From Alphaproteobacteria bacterium (lineage in GTDB: Bacteria > Pseudomonadota > Alphaproteobacteria > CAAHEQ01 > UBA3637), in NCBI GenBank assembly GCA_017540065.1, contig JAFYBU010000077.1:1-16321 (forward strand): a stretch of DNA of 16,321 nucleotides, read 5' to 3'. Of this stretch, positions 8,164-14,314 are shown in pieces. The notes under the pieces were generated by a model that did no database searches, had not been told where the DNA came from, and was given only the letters and a program-made list of their open reading frames with translations. Every line of letters starts with the position of its first letter. The stretch's first letter is position 1. Position numbers and translations under genes: made by a program.

Positions 8164-8436
8164 ATGAGCGCTACTATTTTCTTTGTTGTTTTAATTCTTT
8201 TGACAGTTGGTGTATGGGGTGTCGTTTTTATCGGTTTATGGTACGGACGTGAACTGTTAAAGCGTCAACAAGAATTAACGCATCTTTTGTTACCTTATTT
8301 GCAGAAGGTGGAAAGAGATAATTCAACAATGCAGGCTTTGCATATTGACAAAAATGAACCTATTGAAAAGTATCGTGAAGTAACATTACCGGATAAAGTT
8401 TGTGTTTCTTTTACAGATACAAAAGAGGAAAAGTAA
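8164..8436 (+). CDS. Small single-helix membrane protein, unknown function
   Basis: I do not recognise a family for this 90-residue protein. One strong transmembrane helix spans about residues 4-27, very hydrophobic and with two tryptophans. A basic patch (GRELLKRQQ) follows, which by the positive-inside rule puts the C-terminal part in the cytoplasm. Residues 32-55 look like an amphipathic helix, and the tail is charged (ends EEK). The start is well supported by AAGGAG six bases before ATG. It is the first of three plus-strand genes (8164-9540) encoding membrane or secreted proteins. It is a real gene by start signal and codon use; the function is unknown. Confidence 0.75.
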   Translation: MSATIFFVVLILLTVGVWGVVFIGLWYGRELLKRQQELTHLLLPYLQKVERDNSTMQALHIDKNEPIEKYREVTLPDKVCVSFTDTKEEK

Positions 8437-8444
8437 TTTTTTTC

Positions 8445-8473
8445 TTGCGTTCGCGTAAAAAAAACGCTACAAA
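8445..8473 (+). promoter_or_regulatory. Possible promoter before Sel1-like gene
   Basis: TTGCGT (8445-8450), 17 bases, TACAAA (8468-8473). The -10 lies in CGCTACAAA, close to the GCTAnAA type seen before the lipoprotein and virB3. A GCGTT/AACGC inverted repeat (8447-8467) overlaps it. Read-through from 8164 is an alternative. Confidence 0.35.
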
Positions 8474-8494
8474 GAAAGAAAACGGGAGGAACAA

Positions 8495-9202
8495 ATGAAA
8501 AGTTTTAGATGTCTGATTGGTATTTTTCTTTTGGGATGGACAACGCAGGCCTTTTCTCAAGATATGTTTTGGAATTTTGATGATTCACAAAATCCTTTAC
8601 CGATTCCCGCAGAATGTGACGCAAAGTTTGATGAAATTCGCGGGGGTGTTTTTATGCCCAGCGTTGATGAAATGTATGAATACGGAATGGCTTTTTTGAA
8701 AAATTCAGCTTTATCCGTTCAACAACAAGGTGCTTATTGTTTACTGGGGGCTGCTTTGCAGGGAGATCCCAAGGCTCAATTGGAAATGGCCAAGTTGTAT
8801 GAAGACGGACATGTGTTACCGCAAGATGATTTAAGTGCTTATAAATGGGCCTTTATTGCGGCTTTGAACGGAAATAAACCGGCCGAAAGAATGACCCTTT
8901 CTTTGGAACAATATCTGACAACCGACGATATGGAAAAAACATCGGCGGCTATTCAAGAAACACGTATGCAAATTCAAAGAACTTTGGAAGAAAAATTAAA
9001 AGAAGAACATTTGTTAACTGCAGAAAACAGGGAAAAATTGCATCAGATGCACTCTGAAATCAGGGAACAATTTGTGGGAAAAAATGGGGCTCCATTACCT
9101 GAACCAGCTGCTGCCGCAAATGAAGGGCCTTCTCCTGAAGAGTTACAACTGAACAACAGTGATTTGATGTCAATTTTTACGGAAAGCGATCGGATGCAAT
9201 GA
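8495..9202 (+). CDS. Secreted Sel1-like repeat protein
   Basis: The 235-residue protein opens with a signal peptide: a basic start, then a hydrophobic core to about residue 16, with likely cleavage near 21 (AFS before Q). The mature part therefore acts in the periplasm or beyond. Residues about 60-135 show Sel1/TPR-like helical repeats, with alanine/glycine spacing such as AYCLLGAALQGDPKAQLEMA and LYEDGHVLPQDDLSAYKWAFIAA. Residues about 150-195 are Glu/Lys/Gln-rich and probably helical or coiled coil. A proline/alanine-rich low-complexity part (about 200-215) and an acidic tail follow. Sel1 repeats bind protein partners. The start is supported by GGGAGG upstream. Its TGA overlaps the ATG of the next secreted protein (ATGA), so the two are probably translated together. 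Confidence 0.82.
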   Translation: MKSFRCLIGIFLLGWTTQAFSQDMFWNFDDSQNPLPIPAECDAKFDEIRGGVFMPSVDEMYEYGMAFLKNSALSVQQQGAYCLLGAALQGDPKAQLEMAKLYEDGHVLPQDDLSAYKWAFIAALNGNKPAERMTLSLEQYLTTDDMEKTSAAIQETRMQIQRTLEEKLKEEHLLTAENREKLHQMHSEIREQFVGKNGAPLPEPAAAANEGPSPEELQLNNSDLMSIFTESDRMQ

Positions 9203-9540
9203 AAAAGTGGATTATTTCTTTATTAGTTTTGGTTGCATTTCCCGTATGGGCGCAATTTTTGCCTGGAACTGAGGACATTCCTTTGATGGACGGTTTGATC
9301 AATGTTGAAGAAACGGCTTCTTTTGATAATCCGTCAGAACGGATGGTTTTGGTTGCTGCCGAAACAAAACTTTCTTCAAAAAAGGTTTATTCTTTTTATG
9401 AACAGACATTGAATAATTTGGGGTGGCAAGAAGTAAAGCCGCATTATTTTAAAAGAGGAAACGATTCTTTTGCTATTGAAATAACGCCTTCTTCTTCGAT
9501 AAACCAGGTGCAGTTTCGCTTGAGCCAATCCAACACTTAA
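9199..9540 (+). CDS. Small secreted protein of FLPGxEDxPLM type, unknown function
   Basis: The 113-residue protein has a clear signal peptide (MKKW, hydrophobic core, cleavage after AWA near residue 18). The mature N-terminus reads QFLPGTEDIPLMDGL. A middle stretch (residues about 60-80) has a FYEQTLNNLGW pattern, and a basic/aromatic part precedes an alternating beta-like end. From memory, short secreted proteins with FLPGxEDxPLM and FYxxTLxxLGW are common in alphaproteobacteria and have no assigned role. I could not check this. Translation is coupled to the Sel1-like gene through ATGA. The transcript ends before the rpsT promoter; no separate terminator hairpin is seen. Confidence 0.75.
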   Translation: MKKWIISLLVLVAFPVWAQFLPGTEDIPLMDGLINVEETASFDNPSERMVLVAAETKLSSKKVYSFYEQTLNNLGWQEVKPHYFKRGNDSFAIEITPSSSINQVQFRLSQSNT

Positions 9541-9548
9541 AAAAGATC

Positions 9549-9577
9549 TTGACTTTTTATCGTATTTTTGATACAAT
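9549..9577 (+). promoter_or_regulatory. Near-consensus promoter of rpsT
   Basis: TTGACT (9549-9554, 5/6), 17 bases, TACAAT (9572-9577, 5/6). The start point is expected near 9584, giving a leader of about 36 bases with AAGAGG before ATG, as expected for a highly expressed ribosomal protein gene. Confidence 0.75.
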
Positions 9578-9619
9578 AAAAAAGTGTGAGAAATTTTCTT
9601 ATTTAACCAAGAGGTAAAA

Positions 9620-9889
9620 ATGGCAAATTTAAAATCTGCAAAAACCCGTGTCAAACGGAACAAAAAACGCGAAGAAATTAATGCGACACGTTTGAACGCT
9701 GTCCGTACTTCTGTGAAAAAAACACGTGCTGCAATCGCAAAAAAAGATAAAGCAGAAGCAGAAAAAGCTTTTAAACAAGCTGAATCTTCTTTAGCTCGTG
9801 CAACAAACAAAAGAACAATCAAAAAGAATACAGCTTCACGTTTGATTTCCAGATTGGCTCAAGCTTTGAAATCTATTTCTGGAAAATAG
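9620..9889 (+). CDS. rpsT: Small subunit ribosomal protein bS20
   Basis: The 89-residue, very lysine/arginine-rich, helical protein starts MANLKSAKTRVKRN, the standard bS20 opening, and ends with the alanine/leucine-rich helix SRLISRLAQAL. bS20 binds 16S rRNA early in 30S assembly. Length is normal. The gene has a strong promoter upstream and an intrinsic terminator downstream, so it is a monocistronic unit. Confidence 0.97.
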   Translation: MANLKSAKTRVKRNKKREEINATRLNAVRTSVKKTRAAIAKKDKAEAEKAFKQAESSLARATNKRTIKKNTASRLISRLAQALKSISGK

Positions 9890-9913
9890 TTTTTGCCTAA
9901 AATAAAAAAAAGA

Positions 9914-9940
9914 ACCACCTTTTCAGGTGGTGCTTTTTTT
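9914..9940. terminator. Bidirectional intrinsic terminator between rpsT and cca
   Basis: The stem ACCACCT (9914-9920)/AGGTGGT (9925-9931) has loop TTTC. On the plus strand GC and seven T follow (9934-9940), terminating rpsT. On the minus strand the A-run at 9904-9911 gives a U-run after the same hairpin, terminating cca. The T-run overlaps the cca stop codon by two bases. Confidence 0.85.
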
Positions 9941-11153
9941 ATTGTATTCTTTGAATAATATATTCTCTGATTTTACCCTCCATCCCCTTATCTGTAAACA
10001 GATTTTTGAAATTGGGCATGGCTGTTATATTAACTCCCCGTGTTTTTTGAATGGTATCACGGCAAATTTGCAAAGATTTATTGTGTTTTTCTTTTTCTTC
10101 CGGCGTTAATTCAACGGCTCGGCCATAATTATCGCAACGGCATACTTCCGCAAAACGTTCGAAAGTTGCCAAATCTTGAAAATTGTTTGTTACTTTCTTC
10201 AAAAAGTCATAAAGTGTTCCGATGCGCATTTCCTGAATGCGGAAAAAGTTCATATGATTCTGGCAGCACAACAATGCAAAATCACGGAATTTAGCGGGCG
10301 CTTTCAAACGATAACAAATCCTTTTGATAACGGGTATTCCATTGATTTCATGGCCGTGATGTGAAGGCAAGATTTCTTTTTTTGTTCTTGTTTTTCCGAT
10401 ATCATGCAACATCAGTGCAAAAGTGACCAAAGGATCTTTTTGATCCGAAGCGCGTATGGTTAATAATGTATGTGCCCCGCTGTTTCCTTCAGGATGATAT
10501 TTTTCTTTTTCCGGCATGTCCCATAATTTATCCACGTCCGGTAAAACGGCTTTTAACACGCCGGACATATGCATCATTTCTAAAAACGAATCAAAATGTT
10601 GAGTATTTAATGCTTTTCTGAATTCCCCCCAAATACGTTCTCCGGGGATTTTTTTGAAAGCTCCCTTTTCCAAAAGAGAATTTGTCAATGCTGTTGTTTC
10701 TGGGGCAATTTGAAAGCCTAATTGAGCTGCTAAACGACACATTCTGACAGCACGCACAGGATCATCGGAAAAGCCCTTTTCATCAACATGACGAATTATT
10801 TTTTGCCTTAAATCTTCTTGTCCGTTAAAAGGGTCAATAATAACACCTGTTTCCGGATCTTTTGCCAAGGCATTCACCGTGAAATCGCGACATTTCAAAT
10901 CATCTTCCAATGTGACAGTTGTGTCAAAAATATATTCGGTTTTACCGTTTCCTGTTGCAATTTTTTTTCTTGCCAAAGTATATTCGTTGTGATTTTCCGG
11001 ATGTAAAAAAACAGGGAAAAATTTTCCCACTCTTCTAAAACCGTTTTGCTTCATTTCTGAAACAGAACTTCCGATAACAACATAACCGATATCGTTTGTT
11101 GCTTGTCCTAAAAGTTCATCTCTGACAGATTCCCCGACTTGATATATTTTCAT
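9939..11153 (-). CDS. cca: Cca-family tRNA nucleotidyltransferase/HD phosphohydrolase with altered active site
   Basis: The 404-residue protein aligns by eye along its length with E. coli-type Cca. Residues 1-180 are the nucleotidyltransferase head and neck, with EDDLK..RDFTVNALA (83-97), DP.R..R (131-137) and GERIW (171-175). An HD phosphohydrolase domain follows, with H228, HD at 250-251 and HH at 265-266. Cca adds or repairs the 3' CCA end of tRNA. Several normally fixed head residues differ: the G-G of the opening loop is G-E (E8), the second aspartate of the catalytic DxD is glycine (D21-I22-G23), the aspartate in VG.DFPVFLHP is F45, and the first arginine of RRD is C88. Loss of the second metal-binding aspartate should cripple CCA addition, while the HD domain looks intact. 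ATG 11153 is preceded by AAAGGA. It follows tRNA-Thr on the same strand by 52 bases. Confidence 0.85.
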   Translation of the reverse strand: MKIYQVGESVRDELLGQATNDIGYVVIGSSVSEMKQNGFRRVGKFFPVFLHPENHNEYTLARKKIATGNGKTEYIFDTTVTLEDDLKCRDFTVNALAKDPETGVIIDPFNGQEDLRQKIIRHVDEKGFSDDPVRAVRMCRLAAQLGFQIAPETTALTNSLLEKGAFKKIPGERIWGEFRKALNTQHFDSFLEMMHMSGVLKAVLPDVDKLWDMPEKEKYHPEGNSGAHTLLTIRASDQKDPLVTFALMLHDIGKTRTKKEILPSHHGHEINGIPVIKRICYRLKAPAKFRDFALLCCQNHMNFFRIQEMRIGTLYDFLKKVTNNFQDLATFERFAEVCRCDNYGRAVELTPEEKEKHNKSLQICRDTIQKTRGVNITAMPNFKNLFTDKGMEGKIREYIIQRIQ

Positions 11154-11189
11154 GATATTCCTTTTGTTGTTTCCAAAAAAATCACGGCA

Positions 11190-11204
11190 TTATTGAAACA
11201 ATAA
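11190..11204 (-). other. AT-rich hairpin directly after tRNA-Thr
   Basis: A perfect 6-base stem TTATTG/CAATAA with loop AAA (plus-strand reading) abuts the encoded CCA end. On the minus strand a run of seven T (11181-11175) follows eight bases later. It could be a weak terminator or a processing signal between the tRNA and cca. The stem has few GC pairs. Confidence 0.35.
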
Positions 11205-11205
11205 A

Positions 11206-11281
<76 letters not shown>

Positions 11282-11290
11282 ACGCTGACC

Positions 11291-11319
11291 ATTCTACAGG
11301 ATTTGACAAAAAAAATCAA
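11291..11319 (-). promoter_or_regulatory. Promoter of tRNA-Thr
   Basis: Minus strand TTGATT (11319-11314), 17 bases, TAGAAT (11296-11291). The start point is expected near 11284, two or three bases before the mature tRNA 5' end. The T-run inside the -35 and spacer also follows the hairpin at 11322-11340. Confidence 0.6.
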
Positions 11320-11321
11320 GA

Positions 11322-11340
11322 AGTTTCTGAAAAAGAAACT
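11322..11340 (-). terminator. Possible terminator downstream of the 67-codon gene
   Basis: A perfect 7-base stem AGTTTCT/AGAAACT with a 5-base loop lies 69 bases after the stop of the minus-strand small gene. On the minus strand it is followed by TCTTGA and eight T. The stem is AT-rich and the T-run is slightly distant, so efficiency is uncertain. The same T-run is part of the tRNA-Thr promoter. Confidence 0.45.
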
Positions 11341-11408
11341 CTCTCCTGTTTGTTCTTATCGAACATGTAAAAAAATCATCTGAATTTTTGTTAGAATCAA
11401 AAAAGATT

Positions 11409-11612
11409 TTATCTGGCGCTTGCTGCTTTGCTTGCGCAGGCTCTGACAGAAGAATCATCCTTCCGTAATGTTGCGCCGATTTTTGTTTTTCGTGGCATAT
11501 GCACACTATCAATTCTGTCAGAAAAAATGCCTAATTCTTTTGCAGCAACACGAGTACTTGGGAAAGCATCAATGGGACCGACACTCAAGAATTTATCTGT
11601 TGAAGATGTCAT
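11409..11612 (-). CDS. Small basic protein of unknown function (67 residues)
   Basis: I do not recognise this protein. It is mildly basic (12 Lys/Arg against 7 Asp/Glu), has no signal peptide or membrane helix, and is rich in serine and alanine, with a single cysteine (59) near an alanine/serine-rich end. The start is exceptionally well supported. AGGAGGT lies five bases before ATG 11612, the best ribosome-binding site in the window, and a TTGACA-17-TAAAGT promoter is placed just upstream. Two overlapping ORFs, one in another minus-strand frame and one antisense, have no such signals. It lies 81 bases downstream of tadA on the same strand but has its own promoter. High expression is inferred from the signals; whether it is a protein-binding, RNA-binding or stress protein cannot be read from the sequence. 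Confidence 0.7.
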   Translation of the reverse strand: MTSSTDKFLSVGPIDAFPSTRVAAKELGIFSDRIDSVHMPRKTKIGATLRKDDSSVRACASKAASAR

Positions 11613-11616
11613 TTTT

Positions 11617-11623
11617 ACCTCCT
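11617..11623 (-). promoter_or_regulatory. Consensus ribosome-binding site of the 67-codon gene
   Basis: AGGAGGT on the minus strand, fully complementary to the 16S rRNA 3' end, five bases before ATG. This decides the start and frame of the small gene. Most other genes here have only AAGGA or GGGGGA. Confidence 0.8.
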
Positions 11624-11646
11624 GAATTGAAGTTTACTTGAAAGGC

Positions 11647-11675
11647 ACTTTACCAAACTTTATTTCATTTGTCAA
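11647..11675 (-). promoter_or_regulatory. Promoter of the 67-codon gene
   Basis: Minus strand TTGACA (11675-11670, 6/6), 17 bases, TAAAGT (11652-11647, 4/6). The start point is expected near 11640, giving a 5' leader of about 28 bases that contains the consensus ribosome-binding site. Confidence 0.7.
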
Positions 11676-11693
11676 CAAAAACCGAAAAAATTT

Positions 11694-12167
11694 TCAAACT
11701 TTTTTTCCAGAACGTTTTTCTTTAAAAAATCGACTCATGATTTGGCCACATTCCGGACAAGAAACCAGTTGAGATTTAGGCTTATGATGTGTTTGAGAAC
11801 GGGTAAAAACTTTTGCTCCTTGGCGAATGGCGCCTGTTTTTGGATCGCTTGCTCCGTAAAAAACAGCATCCAATCTAGTCCAACTGGCAGCACCGGCACA
11901 CATGACGCACGGTTCCAATGTGACATACATGGAATACCCGTCCAAAAATTTGCATTTTAATTTACGCGTTGCCTGACGAATTGCCAACATTTCCGCATGA
12001 GCTAACACATCCTTTTTTTGTTCGGTTTGATTATGGGCTTTTGCGATAATTTCACCTGTTAACGAATTAAAAATCACTGCCCCCACAGGCACTTCATCCG
12101 CCAAAAAAGCTTTTTGTGCCATATAAAACGCTTGATTTTTTATTTTTTCTCTTTCTTTTTTTTCCAT
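11694..12167 (-). CDS. tadA: tRNA-specific adenosine deaminase TadA
   Basis: TadA converts adenosine 34 of tRNA-Arg(ACG) to inosine. From ATG 12167 the protein is 157 residues. It has the cytidine-deaminase fold with zinc and proton-shuttle motifs HAE (57-59) and PCVMC (86-90), and the family stretches EVPVGAVI (25-32) and GAIRQGA (112-118). The frame is open 16 codons further upstream, but the start MEKKERE places the first helix correctly, and the extension would overlap the divergent rluB start. There is almost no ribosome-binding site before this ATG. The start is only 20 bases from that of rluB on the other strand, so its promoter must overlap the rluB start or coding region. Confidence 0.92.
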   Translation of the reverse strand: MEKKEREKIKNQAFYMAQKAFLADEVPVGAVIFNSLTGEIIAKAHNQTEQKKDVLAHAEMLAIRQATRKLKCKFLDGYSMYVTLEPCVMCAGAASWTRLDAVFYGASDPKTGAIRQGAKVFTRSQTHHKPKSQLVSCPECGQIMSRFFKEKRSGKKV

Positions 12168-12169
12168 TT

Positions 12170-12182
12170 CTTTATAATATAA
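12170..12182. promoter_or_regulatory. Shared -10-like element between tadA and rluB starts
   Basis: The 20 bases between the two divergent ATGs hold TTTATAATATAAA. Plus strand gives TATAAT (12173-12178), ten bases before the rluB ATG. Minus strand gives TATATT or TATTAT about ten bases before the tadA ATG. Neither direction has a clear -35 or ribosome-binding site. If used, both messages would be leaderless or nearly so. Confidence 0.4.
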
Positions 12183-12187
12183 AAAGT

Positions 12188-12883
12188 ATGATGAAAAAGC
12201 AAGAACGAATTGCAAAAAGAATAGCAGCCGCCGGAATTTGTTCCCGGCGTGATGCCGAACGTTTAATATCAGCCGGTCGTGTTTTGGTAAACGGAAAAAC
12301 GTTGGAAACGCCTGCCTGTTTGGTGGGGGATGATGATATAATCAAGGTGGACGGAAAAACAATTTTTTCCAAGCCGGCAACGCGCGTATGGTTGTATCAT
12401 AAACCGACAGGTTTGATAACAACAGCGCGCGATCCCCAAGGGCGTCCGACAGTATTCGAATCCTTACCCGCCGATATGCCACGTGTTATTTCCGTTGGAC
12501 GATTGGATTTGAATTCTGAAGGACTTTTACTTCTGACCAATGATGGTGAATGGGCGCGTAAAATGGAACTTCCCAGCTCTCATTTGAAACGCACCTATCG
12601 TGTACGAGTGCATGGAAAAATACCGGTTGATTTGGTTGAACAATTGGGAAAAGGGCGCACAGTGGCTGGTGTGCGTTATGCTCCTTGTCAGGTTAAAATT
12701 GAAAAAGGGACGGGGGCCAATTCTTGGCTAGAAATGACTTTGGAAGAAGGAAAAAATCGTGAAATTCGTAAATTGATGGCATCTTTTGGTATTCAAGTAG
12801 CCCGTTTGATTCGTATTTCCTATGGTCCTTACGAATTGGGTGATTTGGAAAAAGGAAAAGTGAAAGAGGTTAAATGCGTATAA
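12188..12883 (+). CDS. rluB: 23S rRNA pseudouridine synthase, RluB/RsuA family
   Basis: This 231-residue protein has an N-terminal S4 RNA-binding domain (about 5-50: QERIAKRIAAAGICSRR.AE) and a pseudouridine synthase domain. The catalytic motif GRLDLNSEG (104-112) has Asp 107, and GKNREIRKLM lies later (about 187-196). RluB-type enzymes make pseudouridine 2605 in helix 93 of 23S rRNA (E. coli numbering); RluE/F or RsuA specificity cannot be excluded by eye. The start is taken at the first of two adjacent ATGs (12188/12191). A GTG start further upstream would add a Phe-rich stretch that is just the complement of the tadA lysines. No clear ribosome-binding site is present. The 3' end overlaps rsmD by ten bases, so the two rRNA-modifying enzymes form an operon. 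Confidence 0.9.
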   Translation: MMKKQERIAKRIAAAGICSRRDAERLISAGRVLVNGKTLETPACLVGDDDIIKVDGKTIFSKPATRVWLYHKPTGLITTARDPQGRPTVFESLPADMPRVISVGRLDLNSEGLLLLTNDGEWARKMELPSSHLKRTYRVRVHGKIPVDLVEQLGKGRTVAGVRYAPCQVKIEKGTGANSWLEMTLEEGKNREIRKLMASFGIQVARLIRISYGPYELGDLEKGKVKEVKCV

Positions 12884-13416
12884 TTTCCGGAACCAATAAA
12901 GGCAGAACTTTAATCGCTCCGCCGGAAGGCACACGCCCAACGGCAGATCGTGCCAAAGAAATGTTGTTCGATATGTTGGCTTCTTTATTGATGAAATCAG
13001 GAAAACGTTGGGAAAATTTAACTTTTACAGATGTATTTTCCGGATCGGGTGCAGTGGGATTAGAGGCAGTTTCTCGCGGTTGTAAATCTGTTTTTTTGTT
13101 TGAAAATAATCCAGTTGCTCAAAAAATAATTCGTCAAAACGGAAAAGGAATGAAATTTGAATTATACGGGGATGCCTTGAAACCGGTTGTTGCAAAAAAA
13201 ACATCAGATATTTTATTTATGGATCCGCCGTATGGAAAAGGGCTGTGGGAATTGGCACTTTCTCAGTTTTTAACTCAAGGTTGGATTGGTGAAAATACGT
13301 TGATTATCATTGAAGAAGATAAAACCAATAAAGTAGAAATTCCGACACATTTTGTTTTACTGGAAAAACGTGCCTCTGGGCGTAACACTTTTTATTTTTT
13401 GGAAAAGGGGGATTAA
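12874..13416 (+). CDS. rsmD: 16S rRNA (guanine966-N2)-methyltransferase RsmD
   Basis: The 180-residue protein begins MRIISGTNKGRTL, typical of RsmD. It has an S-adenosylmethionine-binding motif DVFSGSGAVGLEA (53-65), an acidic residue after beta-2 (FEN near 76-78) and the catalytic DPPYGK (117-122) of N2-guanine methyltransferases. RsmD methylates G966 of 16S rRNA during 30S assembly. The ATG lies inside the end of rluB, with AGAGG just upstream, so translation is coupled. One base separates its TAA from the transketolase ATG. Confidence 0.94.
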   Translation: MRIISGTNKGRTLIAPPEGTRPTADRAKEMLFDMLASLLMKSGKRWENLTFTDVFSGSGAVGLEAVSRGCKSVFLFENNPVAQKIIRQNGKGMKFELYGDALKPVVAKKTSDILFMDPPYGKGLWELALSQFLTQGWIGENTLIIIEEDKTNKVEIPTHFVLLEKRASGRNTFYFLEKGD

Positions 13417-13417
13417 A

Positions 13418-14314
13418 ATGGAATTAAAACAAATGGCAAATGCTGCACGTATGTTATCGGCAGAAATGATTGAAAAAGCAAAATCAGGACATCCCGGCGT
13501 TGCTTTGGGTATGGCGGATATTATGACTGTTTTATGGACGAAGTTTATGCATTTCGATATTCAAAATCCCGCATGGGAAAATCGGGACAGATTCGTTTTT
13601 TCCAATGGTCATGGTTCTTCTTTGCTGTACAGTATTTTTTATTTGTTGGGTTTCCCGAAAATGACATTGGATCAGCTAAAAAAATTCCGTCAATTGGGCA
13701 GTATTACGCCGGGGCATCCTGAATTAGGTATAACCCCGGGTGTAGATTTTTCTGCGGGGCCTTTGGGGCAAGGTATAGCCAGTTCTGTTGGGATGGCATT
13801 AGCTGCAAAAATTCAAAAAAAATCACATAAAATTTATTGTTCAGTTGGGGATGGATGTTTGATGGAAGGTGTTGCGGGGGAAGCAATCGCTTTAGCCGGT
13901 TTATGGAAACTGAATAATTTGATTGTTTTGTGGGATGACAATGAAATCACCATTGACGGTGGAACAAATATCAGTTCTGTAACGAATATGAAGATGCGTT
14001 TTGAAGCGGACGGATGGCGTGTTTTAGGGTGTGACGGCCATGACTTTGATGATATTGAACGCGCCTTAAACGAAGCACAAAATTCGGACAGACCGACATT
14101 GATTGATTGTAAAACGATAATCGGTTTTGGTGCTCCCACCAAGGCTGGAAAGTCATCCTGTCACGGGGCGCCTTTGGGGGCCGAAGAATTGGCAGGACTC
14201 AGACAAAATTTAGGCTGGCCGTATCCTGCTTTTGAAATCCCCGAAAACATTCTTTCTGATTGGAGACGTGCAGGACTCAGAACTACCTCGCCTCATCTCA
14301 AAACACTCCAGTGA
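13418..14314 (+). CDS. tkt: Transketolase, N-terminal (thiamine diphosphate-binding) half
   Basis: The 298-residue product carries the first transketolase domain: SGHPG (23-27), NGHGS (63-67), GPLGQGIA (114-121), the GDG thiamine diphosphate/Mg motif in GDGCLMEG (144-151) and DDN (173-175). Transketolase moves two-carbon ketol units between sugar phosphates in the pentose phosphate pathway. The frame follows the family as far as the DWRRAG stretch (near residues 281-286), then drifts into about 12 unrelated residues and stops at TGA 14312-14314. The second half continues in the -1 frame and overlaps by GTGA. The protein lacks about a dozen residues before GDG compared with E. coli TktA. ATG 13418 has GGGGGA upstream and lies one base after rsmD. 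Confidence 0.85.
   Translation: MELKQMANAARMLSAEMIEKAKSGHPGVALGMADIMTVLWTKFMHFDIQNPAWENRDRFVFSNGHGSSLLYSIFYLLGFPKMTLDQLKKFRQLGSITPGHPELGITPGVDFSAGPLGQGIASSVGMALAAKIQKKSHKIYCSVGDGCLMEGVAGEAIALAGLWKLNNLIVLWDDNEITIDGGTNISSVTNMKMRFEADGWRVLGCDGHDFDDIERALNEAQNSDRPTLIDCKTIIGFGAPTKAGKSSCHGAPLGAEELAGLRQNLGWPYPAFEIPENILSDWRRAGLRTTSPHLKTLQ

Noticed and set aside
8447..8467. Inverted repeat GCGTT/AACGC as a terminator after the 8164 gene
   Set aside because: Only five stem pairs and no T-run after the second arm. It is more likely incidental or part of the promoter region.
11351..11365. SOS-like box GTTC-N5-GAAC
   Set aside because: The spacing fits neither the alphaproteobacterial GTTC-N7-GTTC direct repeat nor the GAAC-N4-GTTC palindrome. 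No damage-response gene is adjacent.
11294..11625. Alternative ORFs in other frames (11294-11512 minus, 11428-11625 plus)
   Set aside because: Neither has a ribosome-binding site. The 67-codon frame has AGGAGGT at the right distance and its own promoter.
12116..12187. Upstream extension of rluB
   Set aside because: It would add a Phe-rich stretch that is the complement of tadA lysine codons. The family begins at the S4 domain, so the ATG at 12188 is preferred.
14260..14310. TTG start for the transketolase C-terminal half
   Set aside because: TTG at 14260 has no ribosome-binding site and is just the first codon after an upstream stop. GTG 14311 or ATG 14341 are better.
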